A DNA stretch of 64,000 nt from Thuidium tamariscinum (Eukaryota; Streptophyta; Bryopsida; Hypnales; Thuidiaceae). Made by a program: the position numbers and the translations under genes. The DNA lies in contig OX344750.2 of NCBI GenBank assembly GCA_947034885.2, positions 15,556,053 to 15,620,052 of the forward strand, given 5' to 3'. Positions within the stretch are counted from its first letter, which is position 1, and every line of letters begins with the position of its first letter. Of this stretch, positions 12,742 to 24,600 are shown piece after piece. Below the pieces are notes generated by a model, which was not told where the DNA came from, did no database searches, and was given only the letters and a program-made list of their open reading frames with translations.

Positions 12742-14435
12742 CTATACTCAAACCCCTTCTTTTTAGACGCATCCAAAGCGCAACGGTCTACGACTGATTA
12801 CTGCCGCTCAAAAATTGGAAAACTAGGACAAACCACCGTGTCCAATGTTTACCTTCTCCTCAATCGGAGCGCTCCCACTCACAGATTGTCCTCCAATTCT
12901 CGCACTCAATTGCACTAGCTTGTTCTTGACAACTGCCTTGATGCAATTCAAGATTAGGGAGGTGAAATTTGCCCCCACCTGCCGCTTGGAGACCCTTTTT
13001 ACAATTTGTTGTGGCCACTTTTGGGCTCCCTCGGCGGTGAGGGGTTAATGCGTGAGTTGTTCCTATTTTTAGAAGATTATATAATTCTTCTAACTTCTAT
13101 TGAACCCCATTAGGTATGAAAGAATGCTAATCAATAGAGGAAGTAGTGCATGATGAAAACAAGCACTAAAATTTAAAAAAATTTGTCCTCCTCAAAACTA
13201 CTCCTATAATATTAATCTCAATCATTCTCCAAGCAATGTTGATGCAATCCTCTATATTAAGTTTTGACAATATTTTATAATTCAAGTCATGGAATTCTCA
13301 ACAAAAGATTTATTACTAAGGTAGGTACACCCAAAATAACACCTAACCTTAAAGCACCATCTACAATGTGCATACATTTCCCAAATCAGTCATGTATCCA
13401 GATTGTAGATGGTACTTTTAGAAACAAACTTTGACAGTTAATAAATTTTGTATACAGAATCCAAATCCTTTGTTCTTTGTGTATTGGAACATGCTTTCAC
13501 TCACCAACAAGACTGTATAAAAATCTGAACAATATGATAATAGGAACTAGGCATAGTAAGAATAAGTGGCACTTTTGGATGTACCCACCTTAGTGGTTTT
13601 TGTATAGTTGTGGGTTGAATTCTTCACCTTTGGTTGGATAAAGGTTTCATTTTTATTTCCTTTGCAAGAATCAAATAGCCGTACAATCTTTGGAGCATGG
13701 TATCAACAAATGCTTTTGCTTCAAGGTGTTCAAACTAGCTTTAGTTGTTGTTCATCAATTTATGAAGAGCCAATTTCAAATTTAATTTTGAGACAAGTAT
13801 ATTTGGAAACCCTAAATTTATTTAAAACAATGGGAGTACCATTTTTGAACATATAATCAAGGGCTCTAAAAAGAAAATAATTTTCTTTCATAATACTTTC
13901 TTCACAACTAAATACTAGGACAAATTTGTACTTGACGAAAGTCTTAAGAATGGCATAGTACCTAGCCATCTCTACTTGAATCATGTCCCATTGTGCAAAT
14001 AAGTGAACTTGAAAAGAAGTGATGGGAGCATTGTCGAAAACAAAAAATACACCTGATCTACCAAACAAATTCTAAGTAAGGTAGGAGGTCCATAAATGGG
14101 GCATCTATAGGCTAAAACTAAATTACAAGGAGGTCAAACATCTTGAAATATTTTTCAATAAATTTCCCTTAAAAGACAAGTGGAATTGACATCTAACCAA
14201 GTCATTTTGTTTTTTTGGACTCTTTTAGAAATACTTATATAACTTTGAAGTTGAAATGGCATAGGGCTCTAAAATGGAGCACCTCCTAAAATATACTCTG
14301 GAATACATTGTTTATACATTGTTGAAGGCTATGAGAAAGCAACATGTTTATATAGTACTACCTTCTTTCTACTTATGATTTACTTCCTATGTATTGTACA
14401 ATTTCAAATATGTTAAGCAAGCACCTAATGAATCC

Positions 14436-14720
14436 AATGAACTGCTGATTTTAGCAGGCTTTAGTTTTTGGTGCACCTATTGCTCAGTTTTAGTGGTCTA
14501 GGGAGCCAACACTTTGGCAAATCAAAGAAATTTTATACAACATTTGAAATTATTTTTTTGAATATTTATGATTTTTACTTAGTAATACTAGAAAAATATC
14601 ATTTTTAGAAAAATGTAGCTCCAACTATGCTGAATTTCTTATTTGGATAGTTTTGGATGCTTCCACCATATGTTTATTCCAAAAATAGTCAAAAACTACC
14701 ATTTCTAGTATTAGTACTAA
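14436..14720. repeat. Interspersed repeat family A, copy 1
   Basis: Shares an ordered set of blocks with the copies near 15270-15510 and 22610-22850: GCACCTAT, then AGTGGTCTAGG, AGCCAACACTTTG, AATACTAGAAAAATATCA and CTCCAACTATGCTGAATT. All three are in the same orientation and diverged. No coding potential. Probably a non-autonomous mobile element or part of a longer one. Confidence 0.6.
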
Positions 14721-14929
14721 ATTTTTCTTAAAACCAAAAATCTCATCGTTTTTTGAGATTTTTAACTTTAGGATCTTGTAGTGAACTAGTTTGAAAACAT
14801 GTGGAAAAAATTTCAGAATTTTCCATTGTGTTTATTGAAAGACATTAGCATGTGATTTTTCACCTTGTAAATAAAAGGGTAGTTGTACTTTGAAAGGTGA
14901 CAATCATATCAAAATGGTACAAAACAATA

Positions 14930-15300
14930 GTACTAAGCCAATCAGATATTTATATGTGTCCTTCAAATGCATCAGCCAATTAGAATCAAGCATATGGTGA
15001 ACACATTAAAGGAACTACTGACACAATTGGGTGAGTCTACAGTCCATTGCAAGGGACACATTCAGGAATGGGTGTTTCTCCCTTAGTCAAGAAACTTAAG
15101 GGGTTAACACTTCAATAAGGGAGAGACACCCATTTCCATCCCTACACCTATTCCTGTTTACTAGAGTGTCACTAAATCTATCCATAAGCATTCATTAAAG
15201 TATCCGATAAATGTTTAAATCTAATTTGCTGATGCAATTATAAGACACATGTATAGTTTTCATTCATTGACAATTGATTTCAGCAGGTGTTCAGTTAAAG
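14930..15300. repeat. Inverted-repeat element, arms about 150 bp, centred near 15.1 kb
   Basis: The left arm (about 14945-15092, containing GCATCAGCCAATTAGAAT and ending GGGTGTTTCTCCCTTA) is the diverged reverse complement of the right arm (about 15116-15275, starting TAAGGGAGAGACACCCATTTCC and containing AATTTGCTGATGCAATTATAA). A single related arm occurs at about 42880-43060. The long arms and multiple copies suggest a foldback or MITE-type element. No protein is encoded. Confidence 0.6.
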
Positions 15301-15510
15301 GTGCACCTATAGGACGGATCCAGTGGTCTAGGTAGCCAACACTTTGGAAATTTATAGAAATTACATACTGATTCCAAAAAATTAAATTTTTTTTTTGAAT
15401 ATTCATGATTTTCACTCGCTAATACTAGAAAAATATCAATTTTAGAAAAACATGCCTCCAACTATGCTGAATTCCTTAAATGGACGGTTTGGGGTGTTTT
15501 GCCCTTACTC
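15270..15510. repeat. Interspersed repeat family A, copy 2
   Basis: Same block order as the copy at 14.44 kb: GTGCACCTATAGGA, CAGTGGTCTAGG, AGCCAACACTTTGG, GCTAATACTAGAAAAATATCA, CTCCAACTATGCTGAATTCC. It directly adjoins the right arm of the inverted-repeat element, so the two may belong to one composite element. Confidence 0.6.
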
Positions 15511-15856
15511 ATGTTCAACAACTATCACAAATTCAATACAGACAACGTAGTACCACACGGGAGAGCAATAAAAATATACAATCTAATATTTTTCACAAGA
15601 AATGTGTACTGAGGGAGAAATAAGATAACACATGAAAGCATTAAACATATACGAGGAAATTATTACACACGAGTACTAGTACACAAATATTTAGATGATA
15701 ATACAGCCGAACACAGTGACATCATTCAAACGTTTCACAAGAAGCGCATATAAGCTTACGGAGCAGCCCACTTTGATTAGGATCCGACAATCCAAATCCT
15801 CGAAAATCGTTTTCAACATTGTTTATAATTAAAAAGTTTCAAAAACTAGTCGATCG

Positions 15857-15859
15857 ATT

Positions 15860-15892
<33 letters not shown>
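15857..15892. repeat. (ATCA)n microsatellite
   Basis: About eight tandem ATCA units, slightly interrupted at the end (CATTCA). Simple sequence repeat in AT-rich intergenic DNA, a likely length polymorphism. Confidence 0.9.
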
Positions 15893-15894
<2 letters not shown>

Positions 15895-16186
15895 CAATTC
15901 AGTACTACAACTGCTTTTACAATGTACGAGAATGGTGCAAATTTTGAGCAGAATACAACACCCAATGAGGGCCAGTTGGGGCGGGCGCAACACAAATATG
16001 ACCAACCTAACTTACGATTGCCAATGTGAGGCATCATCCAGGGCACATGGTCAACACGCTTCTAAGTTAATCCATGCATGACTGGGAGCTCGACGGACGG
16101 CGTTGAAGCCAATGGCAATGAGGACGTTTAATAGTTATACAAGATGGGGACGTCTTGGAAAATAAAAATAAAAATAATACCTGATT

Positions 16187-19100
16187 TCATTCCCTCCAGG
16201 GCTGAGCTAATCTCAAGGAGTTTGAGCTAGCGCCACATCCTTGGTCACCATAAATGGCTGCCTTTAATACGTTGTACATACTGTTCACCTCGTTCCATGC
16301 CGCTTGTGACTGTGCGTCTCTCACCTGCACCCAATAATAGTCAAGAAAAATTCAATACATTTTTTTTGGGAGGGGTTTTCATAGCTTGTTTCCTAATATA
16401 GCAAAGAGAGATGGTGGACAAAGAAAAATTCAATACATTCTTTTGGGGTGGGTGGGTTGGGGTAGCTTGTTTTCCAATATAGCAAAGAGATACGATAGTG
16501 GACACAGTGTAACTCACATCAACAATATTGCTCTCTCCTCCCTTGGCAATCGAGTCAAAATCAAGTTCCTTCGAAACCCCTAGACCGACGCCACTAAAAC
16601 CTACTGCTCTTCGTTCGCCTAGCTCCTTTTGCACCTGCAACAAACAATCGCAACAAGTGGTTTCTTAGATCTAGAGCATGTTCGAATAACAACCTCTGCC
16701 AGGGTAGACTTAAATGCAAATATCATATCAGTTACGATGAAATATAAGTGCCTAACTGGCCCAAAGCGGCCACTTCCATATTTTAAGGAGCTGAATGAAC
16801 CTTTCAGGAGGATTCAAGGTAGCAAAATATACCACTAGCACCTTTGCCATTGTCATATGTCTATAATACAACTACAAATGGATTGGAATTTCAGGAGCTT
16901 TTCAAGAGTTACGATTTCCATAACCTTTTTTAACTCTAGGGTTTCCTTAGAAAACAGAGGGGTTCCAAAAACTCCCTTCAGTTGCAAAGTGTTTGAAGCT
17001 TTTACTCTTAAAAAGCTGCTGAGTTCATGACAGTCATACAAAGTCGCATCTAGTGCTGTGTTGCAGTTCATGACGAAAGTCATGTGAATGTGATATGACA
17101 ATAAAAATGGGGACTTTTTAGAGATGTGAGTTTTTGAACAATATATGTATTCGGAGGTACAGTTATTGGATACGAGCTTCAAATTAGAGATTCAATTTTT
17201 AGTTCAAGGCACTAAGGGTTAAGTGAACTAACCTGGACAGGAGGTGGCATAATTTCAAAACATAATAGGGCCAGGGCATGTATGTGGGTAGGCACTCGCA
17301 CAACTTCCGCAAGTCGCTTCATGTTCTCCACAGAAGAAGATTCAAATGCAGCCTGCACAAATTGACCTAACGTTGGAAACTTGACAGAACGTCGCGGGCA
17401 AGCACTTGCACATTCGCCATCAAATCCAGCACAACTTAACTCGATGACTCAAGCGACAAATTCAGAATTTGGACGCAACATGGCCTCGTGGAAGGTTACA
17501 TTCCATGATCACACAACTAGTCATCCAAATACAAGTAAATATTCTGTGAGCGATCTTACAGGAACCCATTCATTAGTGTCTGGATCAGGGCGATCGCGTC
17601 CACCACTGGGAGCTACCCACAACAATTGGCCTCCCGCCCTGGAAACACATCCCAAAAGTTGTACCAGTCAGCACAACAAAACCGAAATATACACCAAATG
17701 AAGAAAAAATTATGTGGAAAATAGGATCCTTCTCTTACTTCAGCAACTTCGACATCTGCATTAGAGTCCTGGCATTTTCCCTGACTTTCATTTTTGCCAA
17801 CTCCGGCACATCATTGATGTGTTTCTTTGAATACACACATAAGAGGTTCCTGAATCCCGACAGAACACACGTAATCAGACATGAGGGGGAGCAACTTTCT
17901 TGTGATTTGACAATGAAGGACAAACTAGGGTATGCGGTATGCCTGTGTCCATGGCACAGAGGATATTTATGCGCAAAAACGGCCAAGTGTGACAACCTCC
18001 ATATCTGAAGGGGTTGTAGTGAACCAGTACGGAAACTTCCAGGCAACAAAATATATCCATAGAAACAGAGAGCATTTGACAAAACTTTTGAACTATAGAA
18101 ATAGGTATTGAAAATTACAAAAATCGATATTATCTTCCAAATTTGACTTCTTTCTAGCGTGGACACTTACGACAACCCACCAACTTGGGGCAAGCAGACA
18201 GTTCAGAAACTAACATAATGCCTTTAGATTATAAAGATAGAAACTTGCCTGCCCATACTGAACGGTTTGCAGAAAGGATCCAACACCACTCTATCTCCAG
18301 CCACATAAGTCTGGAAAGTGGACAACAAAATTTCACTCAAAAAAAATTGTTCAAAGAGTACAAGAGTTCAAACAGAGGACTAATAAAAAGTTTTCAAATC
18401 TTACCAAATTCTCTGCCAAGTAAGGGTGACTGTGCTCAAGCAACAAAGCCATCACAGCAGGATCTGCTTCAGTCTGGTGATTGGATAGCAAAATAACATT
18501 GTGCCCCTGTCATCATAACACACTCACAATTATTAGAAGCATGACATCAATGCTTCACCCGTGTGCAAGAAGCTTCGACCATCTCCATAACTTCAAGAGC
18601 ACTCGAGTCGCACGAGTCTCACCTCCTTCAGGCTCTTCTCAATCTGGTCGAAGACTTCTAAGTTTCCAAGGTATGAATTCCTGTGTCATCCCAAAGTCAA
18701 ATCACCGAGGCCTCAGCAAGCGGTCTTAATCGATTTGAAATCAACTCTGCCACTCTGGAAACGCAAGAGAGCACCCACCTGAAATCTAGAAGCGGACGCA
18801 CATAATTTTGGCCAAACGTATAATAATCATAAGGGTCTGTCATCCTCGGGTGATAATTTAAAAATGTGAAAGGATCCTGCAGGGAAAAACAACCCACCAA
18901 ACACTGCCATTAGTTCCTCGAACCCGTCATCTGAAAGTGTATGTCTGAATCATCAGGGAAAAAAAGGTTTAAGAAATCAAAAGACTCAGAGGAAAATGTA
19001 GCCACCTCGAATTGCAGAAGAATACGGTCCAAAACTGTTGCCATAACCCGTACAGCAATTTCCATAGCATTCTCCACGCCACTGCCAACCACCTGCTTGG

Positions 19101-20523
19101 ACAATGCATCGTCAATCATAAAAAGAGTCCTTCAGGATCCGGCCTACTAAAAACATATTGCCACTCTACAACTCAACAGCAGATAACAGTGGTATGACAT
19201 CGTGCAACAGTAAACATAATTGCATCTCCAACCATTCTACTACCTAAAGCTCCACAGAGTAGACTTGGAAAACCTACAGCATCTCGATAATTCCGATATA
19301 ATTCTTCCATTCCCTCCCCAGCACGCATCGGCAATCGACCTGAATCTACCTCCTTGGCGATAGCTAGGAGCAATTCTGCATCTCAAACGAATTGTCTCAG
19401 CTAAAATGATACTCCAGCCCAATTTATATCAACACTCCCAAGTGAAGGATCAAAGAACAAGACAACCCCTCATATCAGACCAAAATCAGTGGATGCATTA
19501 AGTTCGGCGCTCTTACTCAGCCTCAAAACTCAGATAGGTCACAAATGAATTTAAGCTCTCAAGCCCAATCATACTGGCTAAATGCATTGGCATTGAAATG
19601 GGATTATACCAAAAGGTTGAGCATACAGCTTCCAACGAATGTATGACACATCCAGACAAGTATCCGAATCCCCGAAGCAAAAGTAGACGGTGGAATGATT
19701 ATCCCTCCATAAATTAAGCAGCTATTCTTAATTAAAAGAATGAAACAAACTATGGAAACGATAAAAACATTACTTGGCTGAAGATATAAACTAGAAGAAT
19801 GCCTCAACGTGAAAAAAGGGCTTAAACTCAAGCACAGGCATACTGCCATGATAGGATTACACAAAACAGGATTGGTATACAGCTTCCAACGAATGTATGA
19901 CATAACCAGACTAACGACAAGTGTCCGAAACTCTGGAGCAGGAGTACACAGTGGAATGATTATCCCTCATACAAGCAATTCTCACCTAAAAGAATGAAAG
20001 AAACTATGGACAACACTAAAAACATTAATCCCTCTGTCCCACTAAAAGCTTCCTGATTAGGCTGATTTACAGTCTTTGCAGAAAGAATTTGGGAAGCTTT
20101 TAGTGGGACAGAGGGAGTACTTGGCTACACCCAAAGTATGCCACTCAGGTATAAGCTAGGGTCAGCACCTTGTTCCGTTTCCACTCCTTCAAAACTGCGG
20201 GAATGCCCGTCGCCGCCGACTTCCAGGTCGGCCACCGTCTCCCGCACCCCAGCCGCAGTGGCTTCCCCGACCTGCGTGATCACCGCCCGCGCACTCCCTC
20301 GAAATTCATTCAATTTTCCATTCAACATCACGACACTCCCCCGACTGCTCCGCTTCACCCAAACCAGCGACGGCAACGGCAGACAACGGTCCAATCGATC
20401 GGGAAAACTCCGCAACAACGCATGGCAGCTGCTGCTGTTGCTCGCCGCACAAATTCCGCTTCCTCTAACGTGATGCTGCTGCGCAACAGGCCAGCTTACC
20501 ATCCTGGCCGCGGCCCCCGCCAT
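16187..20523 (-). CDS. ATS1: Plastid glycerol-3-phosphate 1-O-acyltransferase, 12 exons
   Basis: Soluble stromal enzyme that transfers an acyl group from acyl-ACP to sn-1 of glycerol-3-phosphate, the first step of the plastid glycerolipid pathway. Exons in transcript order: 20523-20169, 19375-19278, 19092-19006, 18876-18779, 18680-18623, 18506-18405, 18310-18249, 17849-17739, 17638-17560, 17352-17233, 16634-16518, 16324-16187; 1425 nt, 474 aa plus stop. Residues 1 to about 105 are Ala/Arg/Ser-rich, fitting a transit peptide. The acyltransferase HX4D motif is NHQTEAD (His242, Asp247). Other family blocks are [34 protein letters not shown] (about 270-286), CVYSKKH and [13 protein letters not shown] (about 331-343). 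The C-terminus [14 protein letters not shown]...LAQPW also matches the family. Length is close to Arabidopsis ATS1 (459 aa). The intron after SMGR has a GC donor. The start is the only Met before the transit-like region. Confidence 0.95.
16343..16503. repeat. Tandem duplication, unit about 80 bp, in the last acyltransferase intron
   Basis: Two adjacent units both begin AAGAAAAATTCAATACATT and run through AGCTTGTTT, AATATAGCAAAGAGA and GTGGACA. They differ by small indels in the G-rich middle. Both lie inside the intron between the last two coding exons, so protein is unaffected. Confidence 0.75.
18240..18248 (-). other. Non-canonical GC splice donor in the acyltransferase gene
   Basis: On the minus strand the exon ends ATGGGCAG and the intron starts GCAAGTTT. 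Using it joins SMGR to [10 protein letters not shown] in the frame and phase the family demands, and no GT lies at the right place. GC-AG introns are a known minority class and normally keep a strong match elsewhere in the donor, as here (CAG then GCAAGT). Confidence 0.75.
19612..20165. repeat. Diverged tandem duplication in intron 1 of the acyltransferase gene
   Basis: CAGCTTCCAACGAATGTATGAC occurs at about 19626 and again at about 19880. The similarity continues through GTGGAATGATTATCCCTC, AAAAGAATGAAA, AAACTATGGA, AAAAACATTA and ACTTGGCT. The offset is about 254 bp. The second copy is interrupted by a MITE at 20028-20117 and the first copy is not. Confidence 0.75.
20028..20117. mobile_element. 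90-bp Stowaway-like MITE with TA target duplication
   Basis: Terminal inverted repeats of 25 bp: TCCCTCTGTCCCACTAAAAG... at 20029 and its exact reverse complement ending at 20116. It is flanked by TA on both sides. Ends of the CTCCCTC-GTCCC type and TA duplications are typical of plant Stowaway/mariner MITEs. The other half of the local tandem duplication supplies an unoccupied site (AAAACATTACTTGG at about 19766-19778), which confirms the boundaries. Non-coding, intron 1 of the acyltransferase gene. Confidence 0.85.
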
Positions 20524-21600
20524 AGCTCTCTCTCGGCCCTCCCCTCAAACCACCGAAACACAGCAGCAACACACCTCGCCACTACGCCGGGCCACACAAA
20601 CACCCCAATCAGCGGATCTGTCGGACGGAGTATTGGTCCGATAAAAAAAAATCCCAAAAATCGCAGAATCTCAAAATTTCAAAAAACTGCAAGAATCACA
20701 GAAATCCCCAAAATCATAAAAGTCGCATTAGTCAAAGAACTCGAAAAAAAATAGATAAAAATCGAAAAGAATCGAGAGAGACAAAAATTTAGACATTCCA
20801 AAAAAAATCGAAAGTTTCGGGAAATCGTGCTCTGTCGCAAATTCCGAGAGCGACCCAACTGAAATTCTCGCAAGGAAGTCCAAATCGACACCAAATTGTA
20901 AAAGGAATTACCCTTTCAACGTCACAGATTTTAAAACACTCCGCTTGGACTGAACTTGACTTGGGTTTGGCTTGGCTTGGCTTGGTGATGTTCAAGGGTT
21001 CAGTCAAGCAGCCGGCAAGGTTTGATGTCTGCGACTCTGCGTCCGGAGGGAAGCAGACAGGAGCCCTAATATCTTCAGTGGTGATGACCCAGCAGGCGTA
21101 ACTTAACTGACATCAAGTGGAAGCCGCAGTAGCACCACCACCACGACCTTACAGGAGAAGAAGCAGGAGCAGAAGGAATTAAGTTGAGGCGTAGAAGAAG
21201 AAGAAGAAGACCTGAGAAGTGTGTGATGAGAGACTGCTAGTCTGATGATGAGAGCCCGAGCGAAGAAGAATGAAGAATAAGTTAAGGTGGTTGTTGTTCT
21301 GGAGATGATGAATAAGCGCCGCAAGGGGCGGGGCAGGGAATCGGAAAAGATGTGGCTGGGATTTGCGATTCCGTCCTGGGGACGAGGCCGTGGAAAGTAA
21401 AGCCAAAAGCGAGCTTGCCTGCTTCGCCGACCGACCTCGGTCTCGGAGCTTGACAGGGGAAGGGAAGGGAAAGGTCGGGCGGCGGGGAGATAAGCCTAAC
21501 CTTGAGTGGTTTTACCCTTGGGGTTTAATAGAGGGACTACAGTGGAAACAGCCCATTTTGATCAGAATAAGGGGTTTGGCCTCAAGCTGTTGTTGAAGTT
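20524..21600 (-). promoter_or_regulatory. 5' flank of the plastid acyltransferase gene
   Basis: Upstream of the minus-strand ATG at 20523. An A/C-rich tract lies at 20640-20830, a (TTGGC)n repeat near 20955-20985 and a GAA microsatellite at about 21193-21210. The more GC-rich character of 20.9-21.55 kb suggests that the promoter and first transcribed bases lie in this interval, but no TATA box or start could be fixed. Overlapping long plus-strand open frames are shadows of the minus-strand first exon or composition artefacts. Confidence 0.4.
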
Positions 21601-24600
21601 TTTCAATATTCTTTTTCCCACATAAAGACAAGTGTGAGAAACAGAATGGGCAATTGAAATTTTATTTTTCTGACAAAGTATGAATTTGTTATGAATTTTT
21701 AAAGTGTTGAGTGCATCATGGTCCAAAAGAGTCTGTAGACTATAGGAGGAGGTTCAAAAATCGCTCAGGCTTTTCAAACCGCCCCTACAAAACGTCGTGC
21801 AGAAGATGAACTCCAGAGAGTGCAATTTTTAATCGCAGTGAATAACAAAGAGGCTTGGGCGATTTATGGATACATTGCATGTGCATTCACTGATTAGGAT
21901 GAGTGGTTTCCAATAAAAGTAGGAATTTTGAATTACCAGAAGGGGATGGAAGTGCAGTAAATGACACATAGTACTTTGCTTGTGAAAATGGGCAGTGAAT
22001 AAAATAAGCATTAGTAGTGCACGATTTTAAGAACCTCACTTGCACTGTTTACAATTATTTTGGTTTTCATTACTACTCTACCTATGAATTTTAATAGCCA
22101 CCTAAGGCACTTCCACTTTGATTAAGCTTTTTAAAAAAATAGATGACTCAGAAAAATATGCTGAAAAGTCGCTCTGAATCCTCTTCAATTTCTCCTTCCC
22201 TACCATATTTTTCCAAACTCTGAACTACCACCCTTCTCCACACATAGAGCATTCTTCCCTTAGATGGTCCATTACTGAGCCTCCTCCCCTACCTTAGAAT
22301 CAACAAAACCTGAATTTATAATGTTCATCTTCTTCCCACCTAAAGCAGTTACAATATTTCTTTAATATAGAAGGCCTACAAAGTCAATTCTTACAATGAA
22401 TTTTACATTGAAAAGTAGGAAGTTCCTATTGAGGTCACTAATGACTCCATTCTTGTCATGTAAGACATTGATTGTTGAAACACCCAAGAATATTCATTCT
22501 TGCATTCTATACTATTCCGTAGACTTTTGTCAATGGTCCTTTAAATGCTTAACTCTAATTCATTGATGCATTTGAAGTACTTATACTTAACTTTGATTTG
22601 CTAATTTTTCATTTTTTAAAATTTTGGTTGAAGATCCACCTATGTGTCAACATTAGTGGTCTAGGAAGCTAGCACTTTGAAAAATCATAGAAATTACATA
22701 CCACATTAAAAAAAAACTTTTTTTTAAATATTCACATTTTTCACTTATTAATACTACAAAAATATTATTTTTAGAAAAATGTGCCTCCAACCATGTTGAA
22801 TTGCTTATACTGATGGTTTTGGATGCTTGTACAATTGTCATTAGGGGAGATTTGAGCCTTTGGAAGATTTTGAGTTCTCCAAGGTTGGGAACATTAGGAA
22901 CACTACTACATCAGCAATTTGACATAGTTGGGTGAGTACCATGTCAAATAATATTTATTAATTAATTATTAAAAATTTAATTTGGAAAAAAAATTTAATC
23001 ATTTTTTCACTTTTCAATACATAGACCTCTTTTCATTTTTTCATATTGTTGTTGCTTCCACTTGATGTTAGTTAAGTTACGCTTGTTGGATCATCACCAC
23101 TCAAGTTATTGGGGCTCCTATCTCCGTCCTTCATAGACTTCTTAAAATTTAATCATTTTACTTTTCAAAACATAGATCTCTTAAAATTTGATATGGAAGG
23201 TTCAATTTTTAGTTCATTTTAAATATAGTATTGTTATCCAACTTAGAAGGGCTTCTTGCTTCTCCAAAAAGCAGAAACATCCCAAGGTTAAAACTTATAA
23301 AAGAGTTGTTTGATTAGACTATATAGCCATTCATAGTCACAGACGCACACACACTAACACAATTTGGACAAAAGTGACATTGCTTTCTTTATATTATAAC
23401 TAAATTCCTCCCAAGCATCCAAGGAGGGATTATACCTCCTCCATAAATAAGGCCAAATGAACATTGTCAAATATTTAATTATTTTTAGAATATTAATTTT
23501 CAATGAAAAATTTAATATTATTTTTTTAAATTGTCAATGTTCTACAAAGTAAATTATTTTTGTGAATAAAAAGTGTCAAATGGCATCTTATAATTGGTCT
23601 AAGGTAATCTAGGACCTTTCAAATTTTTGTTGTAGAAATTCAAGTTCAACAATTCATTTGAAAAGTTGATCTTATTGTTTAGTATGTTGTACACCTAGAA
23701 TGTAATGGCTACATTTGGACCAAAAAGAAACATTAATCCCAAAGCAATCAATTTGAAGATTGCAATATTACTATCAAAGATTTATAATTAGTAATTGAAA
23801 AAACTTCAAGAAAGAGATTAATTCCAATCATATTTCAAGATTGCAATAACAAAAGAGCCTTATTCATTTAACATTTTGTCATGATTGAAATTCTTCCAAT
23901 GCATCTATATCATTGATTCAAATAGAATACATTTTTCTTCTTTCCATTGGTTTACAATGTGATTTTTCTCAACATTTCTTCAATGCATATGAATTGGATA
24001 AAATGCACATTTTCACAACATTAGTCTTTCATCTAATGGATAGTGGAACACTCAGGGTCTCAAATTTAGATACTAAGAACAAATACGTACACAATTAGGG
24101 TATGAGAGACACTACTTTTTTTTCATTTTTTATGAAGTGCCAAAGTGGCTATGTAAAATGTTATAGTCGTGCTCTAAAATTCAATATTCATCTACATATT
24201 GGATAGAAAATATCACATTTGTACATATCACATGTCCATAGTTTTGTTTCCATCTACAATCTTGCAAATTCATCCAAAACCTTTTTGTAATTCAAAGTCT
24301 TTTGGCAAAAACCTTCACAATGTGTTACCAACTTTTAGCCAAATAATTTTTCTGGTACAATTTGGTACTAGAAAGCCAAAAAATAAAGCCTTTTTGAGAG
24401 CCTAGGAAGATCTTGTATTGCTTTTGGATGTACAACTACCAACAATATTATTGAAGTTTCAACCACTTAATCCCTAAAAGACTATTGTCCCTTCAATGGA
24501 CAAAATGAATTTTGAGCTCAATTTTTTGTGAAACTTTTTGAAACTCGCTTATAAGTTGAAAGACTGATTAGCTTTGTCAAAAATTAATTTTTATTTCAAT

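Larger units (their letters stand above)
9851..16186. other. Intergenic DNA with repeats; no recognised gene
   Basis: Mostly AT-rich. A less AT-rich island at about 10.6-13.05 kb carries open frames on both strands (for example 10780-11064 minus and 12378-12599 minus) that I cannot assign to any family; they may be remnants of mobile DNA or of an unrecognised gene. Specific structures (hairpin at 10.8 kb, GC-rich inverted repeat at 12.6 kb, repeats at 14.4-15.5 kb, ATCA microsatellite at 15.86 kb) are listed separately. About 16.03-16.19 kb is probably the 3' UTR of the acyltransferase gene. Confidence 0.5.

Noticed and set aside
20170..20754. 194-codon plus-strand open frame
   Set aside because: It lies antisense to the first exon and leader of the acyltransferase gene, whose minus-strand frame gives a transit peptide and splices in phase. 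The plus-strand product is Arg/Pro/Thr-rich with no domain.
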